Origin: a bacterium BMS3Bbin08
Lineage (GTDB): Bacteria; Nitrospirota; Thermodesulfovibrionia; UBA6902; BMS3Bbin08
NCBI GenBank assembly: GCA_002897775.1
Contig: BDTR01000039.1
Location: forward strand, 1-64,000
Length of the DNA: 64,000 bases
Reading direction: 5' to 3'
A program made the position numbers and the translations under genes. This document shows, in pieces, positions 57,798 through 64,000 of the stretch. The notes beneath the pieces are model-generated. The model made no database searches and was not told the origin of the DNA. It worked only from the letters and a program-made list of their open reading frames with translations. Every line of letters starts with the position of its first letter. Position 1 is the stretch's first letter.

Positions 57798-59936
57798 ATG
57801 CGCCTAAAGTATTTGCTTCTTTCCCTGATATGTCTTTTCACGGTCTGTACACTTATACTGCCGCTGACAAGCTGTGCCCATGGAATTGACAGAACCCCTG
57901 ATCCGGCCGGTAAAGAGTTACTGCAGCTGTCAGAGGAACGTTTTAAAGAGGCCGTGAGTCTTTTTGCATCCGGTGAATATGAGCAGGCAGAAAACATTCT
58001 TCAGGATTTTGTAGTTGATGAGCGCTGGCAGAAGCAGGCCCATTTCCTTTTGGGCAGGATATATAAAGAACAGGGTTTTTTTGAAAAGGCAGAGGATCAT
58101 TTAAATCGGGTAAAAGGCAGGGACTTTCTGCTGGGTGACTATGTGTTGAAGGCGCTTGTGGAAACTTATATGGCCCAGGATGAATTTGAAAAAGCCCTGC
58201 AGACCGCACGCGGGATCAAGAATAAGGCGCTTTTACAGACAGCAAAACAGTATGAGATCAAGGCGCTGATCGAACTGGGAAAAGAGAACAGGGCCATCAA
58301 GTCTCTGCGTCAATATATAAGGAAATACCCTGATGACTGGGATTCAAGACTTGTTCTTGCCAGGCTCACTTATGGCACAGGCAGAAAGGATGAGGCAGTA
58401 GGTCTTTTAAAGGATGTATATATTAACGCAGGCCCTCTTGCGGCAGACGCCCTTAAGGAGTTAGAGGTATTGAATGCGGTCTCATTAAGTCTGGAAGAGG
58501 TATTGGAAAGGGCAGGCAACCTTTTTGAAGGACTTTTTTTCCAGGCGGCTGAAGATGAGTATGTAAAGGCAATTAAGAACATAAAAGATCCTGTCATGGA
58601 GAACGATATCAGATTTAAGATCGGAATGTGCCTTTTCAGACAGAAAAAATATGATATGGCTGCTGAAAGTTTTGGGTATATCAAAGATCCCAGGGCAATG
58701 TACTGGATGGCAAGATCAGCCTACAGGTCCGGAAATATGGAGCAATTCAAGACAATTATGGGAGAAGTCAGAAAGGAGTATCCAAAAAGCGGATATCTTG
58801 TGGAACTTCTACTGATATCGGCGGAGGACCGAAGAAGGGCGGGGGAACTGGATAAAACAGAAGAGATCTATAAAAGTATTTTAAAAGACTTTCCCAAAAA
58901 AAGTGAGGACGCGCTCTGGGGCCTCGGATGGATGAGCTATACAAGCGGTGATTACAAAAAGTCAAAGCAGTATTTCTCGGAGCTGGAGTCTTCTGTCAGA
59001 GGGGAGAGACGCTACAAATACACATACTGGAAAGCAAAAAGCCTTGAGATGCTGGCCAAAGACTGCGAAGCAGCAAAGAAAGCGGAGCATAGCGCGGAAA
59101 GCGGTTTGTGCGGGACCGGATATGATGATGTCTACAGGGAAGCTTCAAAGGACACTGGTTACTACGGAATGTTATCCAGGATAAGTCTCGGTGATCTTGA
59201 CGCGCCGGAGAAACTGGTCATATCAAAACCGGAAAAACCAGAAGGGGGCAGGTTCGACAGAATAGAGATGCTCAAACTTCTGGGTATGAACGAGGAGGCG
59301 GCAGAGGAGATAAAACTGATCCTGCACTATTCGAGGGACCCGCGGGAATTTAAGTATCTGGGCTATACAGCAGTTGAAGTCGGTGAATATAAAAGCGTGA
59401 TCTACTTCACGGAAGACACTGAGAACAGGGAATTTCTTCCGCTTTCATACCCCAGGGGTTACTGGGATATTATCAGTGAGGCCGCTGAGATCGAAAAAAT
59501 TGACGCATATCTGATAGCCGCGTTGATAAGAGAAGAGAGCAGGTTCGATCCCGGGGCCTTTTCCGCTGCGGGCGCGGTCGGCCTTATGCAGCTTATGCCT
59601 GCTACTGCCCGCAGGATCAAAAGGGGCGCGGACATAAGGCTCGACAATGATTCTGAGATCTATTCTGTCAGGAAAAATATATTTATGGGGACACATTATC
59701 TGTCAATGCTTATCCGGGAGTTCAGGGAGACAGCCCTGGCAATAGCAGCTTATAACGCGGGCGAGAACGCGGTGAGACAGTGGGTGTCAGTCTCCGATCA
59801 TAAAGACATTGAGGAGTTCATAGAGGACATACCGTATAAGGAGACGAGAAGATACGTCAAAAAGGTCCTGAACAGCTACTGGCAGTACAGGTCGATCGAG
59901 GGACTGCCTTTGCAGGACGGGAAAACTACCAGTTAG
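57798..59936 (+). CDS. TPR-containing soluble lytic transglycosylase family protein
   Basis: C-terminal SLT: LIAALIREESRFDPGAFSAAGAVGLMQLMPATARRI...AAYNAGENAVRQW; TPR-like N-term. Confidence 0.93.
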   Translation: MRLKYLLLSLICLFTVCTLILPLTSCAHGIDRTPDPAGKELLQLSEERFKEAVSLFASGEYEQAENILQDFVVDERWQKQAHFLLGRIYKEQGFFEKAEDHLNRVKGRDFLLGDYVLKALVETYMAQDEFEKALQTARGIKNKALLQTAKQYEIKALIELGKENRAIKSLRQYIRKYPDDWDSRLVLARLTYGTGRKDEAVGLLKDVYINAGPLAADALKELEVLNAVSLSLEEVLERAGNLFEGLFFQAAEDEYVKAIKNIKDPVMENDIRFKIGMCLFRQKKYDMAAESFGYIKDPRAMYWMARSAYRSGNMEQFKTIMGEVRKEYPKSGYLVELLLISAEDRRRAGELDKTEEIYKSILKDFPKKSEDALWGLGWMSYTSGDYKKSKQYFSELESSVRGERRYKYTYWKAKSLEMLAKDCEAAKKAEHSAESGLCGTGYDDVYREASKDTGYYGMLSRISLGDLDAPEKLVISKPEKPEGGRFDRIEMLKLLGMNEEAAEEIKLILHYSRDPREFKYLGYTAVEVGEYKSVIYFTEDTENREFLPLSYPRGYWDIISEAAEIEKIDAYLIAALIREESRFDPGAFSAAGAVGLMQLMPATARRIKRGADIRLDNDSEIYSVRKNIFMGTHYLSMLIREFRETALAIAAYNAGENAVRQWVSVSDHKDIEEFIEDIPYKETRRYVKKVLNSYWQYRSIEGLPLQDGKTTS

Positions 59937-59957
59937 ATAATAAATATGTATCCCACG

Positions 59958-60000
59958 GATAAACTCCATGAGATAAAAAACCATATCTCACGGGGTTTAC
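59958..60000. repeat. Hairpin TAAACTCCATGAGATA...TATCTCACGGGGTTTAC
   Basis: Inverted repeat between slt-like gene and zapB-like gene; variant of the CGGGGTTTAC family. Confidence 0.65.
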
Positions 60001-60037
60001 TTTCTATTATTGATTTGATAAGTTACATCATGATTTT

Positions 60038-60325
60038 ATGAAAGGGGATTTATCCATGGACAAGGTAAAGCAACTGGAAGAAAAAATAATGCAGGTGATC
60101 GAGAGAACAAAAAAAGTGAATGATGAGAACAAAGAGTTAACGCAGAACGTAAAAGACCTGCAGGATGAGATCAAACAGAAAGAAAGCGAAATAAAGGCAG
60201 GCAGGCAGGACTACAAGAACATTGATAAACTTCGCGCGACTATTGATAAACTTAACAAAGAGCGTGATAGCGTGAGAGCCCAGATAGAAGATCTGATAAA
60301 CGAGCTTGAAACTCTCGAACTTTAG
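60038..60325 (+). CDS. ZapB-like coiled-coil cell division protein
   Basis: ~90-aa coiled coil immediately upstream of zapA. Confidence 0.7.
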   Translation: MKGDLSMDKVKQLEEKIMQVIERTKKVNDENKELTQNVKDLQDEIKQKESEIKAGRQDYKNIDKLRATIDKLNKERDSVRAQIEDLINELETLEL

Positions 60326-60332
60326 CGGATAA

Positions 60333-60441
60333 TTTTACCCCGTTAGATAATGACGGGCGCCTTTAAGGATAGGACCATGAGACAACCGTATCTAACGGGG
60401 TTTACCCCATTAGATCACACGAATATACTAACGGGGTTTAC
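60333..60441. repeat. Palindrome-bounded element TTTACCCCGTTAGATAATG...GTATCTAACGGGGTTTAC plus a second partial unit
   Basis: CCCCGTTAGATA/TATCTAACGGGG followed by CCCCATTAGATCACACGAATATACTAACGGGGTTTAC. Confidence 0.8.
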
Positions 60442-60520
60442 ATATTTTGGTATAATCAGTGTAACATATAAAAGTCCTGACAAAGCCAGGACCGTATTCC
60501 TGTAATTTTCAATTGTTCAG

Positions 60521-60796
60521 GTGGTGGATATGCATTCCGTAGAAGTCCAGATATTAGGACAGACGTATTCTATCAGAACCGATGAGGACGAGGCCTATAT
60601 AAAAGCCCTGGCCGAATATGTGGATCAGAAATTAAAGGAAATATACAGCGCTGCCCCTAATGTAAACCATGTTAAGGCGGCGATCATGACCGCTCTGGGA
60701 ATAGCGGACGAGTTTTTTAAGGCCAGGTCAGGTCAGGAAGATCTTGACAGGATGATAGAAGAAAAGACAAAAATGCTTTCAAGCCTGCTCGAGTAG
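60521..60796 (+). CDS. zapA: Cell division protein ZapA
   Basis: SVEVQILGQTYSIRTDEDEAYIKALAEYVDQKLKEI. Confidence 0.92.
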   Translation: MVDMHSVEVQILGQTYSIRTDEDEAYIKALAEYVDQKLKEIYSAAPNVNHVKAAIMTALGIADEFFKARSGQEDLDRMIEEKTKMLSSLLE

Positions 60797-60902
60797 AGGC
60801 CTTCTGAAGTTCCCGGATCTATTGACCGCGCAATTATTGAGATACTTTATAATATTTGTGATCTTTACCTTAACCGGGATCCCCATTTTTTGAAGAAAAA
60901 TA

Positions 60903-62387
60903 ATGGAAGAGATTAACGAACTCATACAGGAGAGGATAAAAAAGCTTAAGAAACTGCGGGACAGCGGTATCGATCCGTACGGCGGCCCGTTCGATGTCAA
61001 GGACAGCGCGGCCGGGATATTCCGTAGTCACGGCCATAAGAGCAGGGAGGATCTGGACGCTGAAGCAGAAAACTGTACTATCGCGGGCCGTATAGTTGCC
61101 CTGCGGGGTTTCGGCAAGGCAACGTTCGCGCATGTTCAGGATGTCTCAGGAAAGATACAGGTCTACTTTAAGAAGGATATAGTCGGTGACGATTACGCGG
61201 TGCTTAAGAACATGGATATAGGGGACATAGTCGGCCTGAGCGGACGCCTCTTCCGGACAAGGACAGAAGAACTTACAATTGAAGTGAAAAGATTTTCAAT
61301 ACTATGTAAATCGCTGCGGCCGCTGCCTGAGAAATGGCACGGCCTCAAAGACATTGAAACCCGTTACCGTCAGAGATATGTTGACCTGATCGTTAATCCA
61401 GGCGTTCGGGACATATTTATGAAACGCAGTAAATTGATAAAGGCAACAAGAGATTATTTTGATGACAGGGGATTCATAGAAGTTGAAACCCCCATGATGC
61501 ATCAGATACCGGGAGGAGCAGCCGCGAAGCCGTTCAAGACTCATCATAAAGCTCTTGGTATTGACCTTTATCTTAGGATTGCGCCGGAACTATATCTGAA
61601 AAAACTGCTTGTAGGCGGTTATGAAAAGGTTTATGAGATCAATAAAAACTTTAGAAATGAAGGAATATCCACAAAGCACAACCCTGAGTTTACCATGCTT
61701 GAATTTTACATTGCTTATGTGGATTACAATTATCTTATGGACTTTACCGAGGAGTTTATGTCCTACCTGTGTATGGAAGTTACCGGAGGTCTCAGTGTGC
61801 CTTTTGGAGAGGATGGTAAAACCGTGATCGATTTTATTCCACCGTGGCCGAGGGTAAGTATGCAGGATGCAATGGAAGCGCAGGGGGTTGATCCGGGTGT
61901 TTTTAAGGATTTGGGAAAAGCCAGGGAATTTGCCGCAAAGAATAATATTGATGTTCCTGATAATATTACTATCGCCAAACTCCTTGATGAGATCTTCAAG
62001 GAAAAGGTTGAACCCGGCCTTATTCAGCCTGTTTTTATAAAGGACTATCCTGTTGAACTGTCTCCGCTTGCGAGAAGAAAGAAAGACGATGCAAATCTTG
62101 TTGAAAGGTTTGAACTTTTTGTGGGCGGCAGAGAACTGGCAAATGCCTTTTCGGAGCTTAACGATCCGGCGGACCAGAAGCAGAGGTTCTTGAAACAGGT
62201 GGAAGCCCGAAAGATGGGAGACGAAGAGGCAAATCTTATGGACGAGGATTTTATCAGGGCGCTGGAATATGGTATGCCGCCGGCAGCTGGAGAGGGAATA
62301 GGTATTGACCGACTGCTGATGATACTGACCAACTCGCCTTCCATAAGGGATGTAATGCTGTTTCCGCAAATGAAACCGGAACAATGA
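60903..62387 (+). CDS. lysS: Lysyl-tRNA synthetase (class II)
   Basis: VETPMMHQIPGGAAAKPFKTHHKALGIDLYLRIAPELYLKKLLVGGYEKVYEI. Confidence 0.98.
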   Translation: MEEINELIQERIKKLKKLRDSGIDPYGGPFDVKDSAAGIFRSHGHKSREDLDAEAENCTIAGRIVALRGFGKATFAHVQDVSGKIQVYFKKDIVGDDYAVLKNMDIGDIVGLSGRLFRTRTEELTIEVKRFSILCKSLRPLPEKWHGLKDIETRYRQRYVDLIVNPGVRDIFMKRSKLIKATRDYFDDRGFIEVETPMMHQIPGGAAAKPFKTHHKALGIDLYLRIAPELYLKKLLVGGYEKVYEINKNFRNEGISTKHNPEFTMLEFYIAYVDYNYLMDFTEEFMSYLCMEVTGGLSVPFGEDGKTVIDFIPPWPRVSMQDAMEAQGVDPGVFKDLGKAREFAAKNNIDVPDNITIAKLLDEIFKEKVEPGLIQPVFIKDYPVELSPLARRKKDDANLVERFELFVGGRELANAFSELNDPADQKQRFLKQVEARKMGDEEANLMDEDFIRALEYGMPPAAGEGIGIDRLLMILTNSPSIRDVMLFPQMKPEQ

Positions 62388-62390
62388 AAA

Positions 62391-62500
62391 TAACACAGAT
62401 TAGCACAGACAGAAAACAACTGATGAGCGCAGACCTGCCTGACGGCAGTCAGGCATATCTGTGTTAATCTGCAAATAATCAGTGGTCATCCGCGTTTATT
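62391..62500. repeat. Nonamer-type palindrome (AACACAGAT / ATCTGTGTT) with nested CCTGCCTGACGGCAGTCAGGCA hairpin
   Basis: AACACAGAT TAGCACAGA CAGAAAACA ACTGATGAG CGCAGA ... ATCTGTGTT AATCTGCAA ATAATCAGT. Confidence 0.75.
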
Positions 62501-62503
62501 AAA

Positions 62504-63733
62504 ATGAATTTTCCCTATCAAATCTTCATAGCTCTCCGTTATTTCAGGTCAAAAAAGAAACACGGCGGTGTTTCTGTCAATACGGTAATATCCATTGGAG
62601 GTGTGGCCCTTGGGGTGATGGCGCTTATAATAGTGCTTTCTGTAATGGGAGGCTTCCGTGAGGACCTGCAAGGCAAGATCCTCGGCGCGAACGCGCATGT
62701 GGTGGTCCTGAACTATCAGGGCAAGATCAGGGAATATGACGCGCTGAGACAGGATATCAACAGTATTGAGGGTGTTACAGGGTCCTCACCGGTTGTTTAT
62801 GGACAGGTAATGCTCGGTGTCGGAGACAGGGCTTACGGGGTCGTTGTGCGCGGCATAGAACCGGATATCGAGGCTGAAACAACGGACATCCTTAACTACA
62901 TCAAAGAAGGCGGCATTGACAGATTCAGAGAAAGTGACGAGGGAATTCCCGGCATAATAGTCGGAAGGGAGCTGGCCAGAAGTCTTGGATTGTTTATAGG
63001 TGATGAGATCAATATGATCTCTCCGGTTGGTGAGATCGGCCCCCTTGGCATGCTGCCGAAGATGAAGAAGTTCAGGTTAGACGCCATCTTTGAGGTGGGC
63101 ATGTTTGAATATGATTCAAACCTCGCGCTGATCAATTTATCCGATGCCCAGGATTTTTTTAAGCTCCAGGATGAAGTTACCGGTATCGAGATCAAGGTTG
63201 AAGATATTTACAGGTCACGGGAGATAGCCCGTGAAATAGAGAACCGGCTCGGTTCCCCATATTATGCAAGGGACTGGATGGAGATGAACAGGAACCTTTT
63301 CTCTGCGCTCGAACTCGAAAAGATCGTGATGTTCATAATCCTTATCCTTATAGTCCTTGTCGCATCATTTAATATTGTCAGCAGCCTGATCATGATCGTG
63401 ATGGAAAAGGCAAGGGAGATAGCTGTTATGAAGGCTATGGGCGCTACAAGCAGGGGAGTAATGTCCATTTTTATGATCCAGGGACTTATTATCGGTGTTG
63501 TTGGAACGGTTATAGGTCTTGCAGGAGGCCTGATCGGCTGCCTGGCCCTTAAGATCTGGAAGTTCCCGCTTCCCGCTGATGTGTACTACTTAAGCCATCT
63601 TCCGGTCAGGATGGGCCTGTTTGATTTTATAATTGTGCCCGGGGCGGCAATAATTATCAGTTTCCTTGCGACCATTTATCCGTCCTGGCAGGCGGCAAAG
63701 CTGGACCCGGTAGAACCGTTAAGATATGAGTGA
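62504..63733 (+). CDS. Lipoprotein-releasing ABC transporter permease, LolC/E family
   Basis: FIALRYFRSKKKHGGVSVNTVISIGGVALGVMALIIVLSVMGGFREDLQGKILGANAHV. Confidence 0.93.
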   Translation: MNFPYQIFIALRYFRSKKKHGGVSVNTVISIGGVALGVMALIIVLSVMGGFREDLQGKILGANAHVVVLNYQGKIREYDALRQDINSIEGVTGSSPVVYGQVMLGVGDRAYGVVVRGIEPDIEAETTDILNYIKEGGIDRFRESDEGIPGIIVGRELARSLGLFIGDEINMISPVGEIGPLGMLPKMKKFRLDAIFEVGMFEYDSNLALINLSDAQDFFKLQDEVTGIEIKVEDIYRSREIAREIENRLGSPYYARDWMEMNRNLFSALELEKIVMFIILILIVLVASFNIVSSLIMIVMEKAREIAVMKAMGATSRGVMSIFMIQGLIIGVVGTVIGLAGGLIGCLALKIWKFPLPADVYYLSHLPVRMGLFDFIIVPGAAIIISFLATIYPSWQAAKLDPVEPLRYE

Positions 63734-63775
63734 GAAGACAGAAGATAAGAAGTTAAGAGGATGAGAAGCTGTAAA
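63732..63775. repeat. Half-palindrome heptamer array (GAGAAGA)n starting at the lolC/E-family stop codon
   Basis: GAGAAGA CAGAAGA TAAGAAG TTAAGAG GATGAGA AGC. Confidence 0.7.
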
Positions 63776-63803
63776 AGACAGACGTCAAAAATAAAGGATG
63801 GCA

Positions 63804-64000
63804 ATGTTTAAACTACTGTTTAAGATAATATCTTCTGTAATTATCACGATCATTATCATTGTGGCGCTTGCTGTATGGAAGGGCGGAGAACCGTTCAGGT
63901 GGTTAGGTGAAGGTACAATAATGATCGGTGAGGCCATAAAAAAGATCGGCTACACTATTGATGAGATAAAAGAAGGAGGGGAAGAGGTAAAAGAGCAGCT
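63804..64000 (+). CDS. Small membrane-anchored protein, truncated by window end
   Basis: MFKLLFKIISSVIITIIIIVALAVWKGGEPFRWLGEGTIMIGEAIKKIGYTIDEIKEGGEEVKEQL... Confidence 0.6.
   Translation, partial: MFKLLFKIISSVIITIIIIVALAVWKGGEPFRWLGEGTIMIGEAIKKIGYTIDEIKEGGEEVKEQ

Noticed and set aside
60797-60902. 6S RNA downstream of zapA, as in some proteobacteria
   Set aside because: Spacer to lysS is only ~105 nt and does not fold into an obvious 6S-like bubble.

Overview
The window is a Gram-negative-type bacterial chromosome segment (Kdo and Lol genes present; gene content fits a Nitrospirota- or deltaproteobacteria-like organism, but I cannot prove taxonomy). In order: (1) the end of tuf, then the S10-spc-alpha ribosomal protein superoperon with secY, map, infA and rpoA (1-15.2 kb). 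(2) Minus-strand accA, dnaE and trpD/trpG/trpE. (3) tRNA-Gly and tRNA-Cys. (4) A chemosensory cluster at 24.9-38.7 kb: CheY, CheA, ExeA-like ATPase, two CheW, two MCPs, a HEAT-repeat protein, CheR, CheB, CheY. (5) rlmN, a REC-GGDEF-HD-GYP protein, and a PhnD-like lipoprotein/histidine kinase/response regulator operon. (6) tRNA-Leu in a palindrome-rich patch. (7) tlpA-like, gcvH-lpdA, kdsA-kdsD-kdsC-pgsA-plsY, a TPR protein next to a DUF4388/MshEN-like/GspG-like fusion, queC, coaE, a lytic transglycosylase, zapB-like/zapA, lysS and a LolC/E permease. The least ordinary signals are: (a) degenerate tandem repeats of period 7, 8 or 9 folded into imperfect palindromes. They fill many spacers, abut or supply stop codons, and occur twice in frame inside queC. 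(b) CCCCGYTAGA...TCTAACGGGG stem-loop elements, including an ~82-nt pair with one compensatory base-pair change. (c) A chemoreceptor with a CXXCH sensor region and a PhnD-type binding-protein domain at its cytoplasmic C-terminus, near a separate PhnD-like/histidine kinase operon with no transporter genes. All product calls are from reading the sequence; no database search was run.
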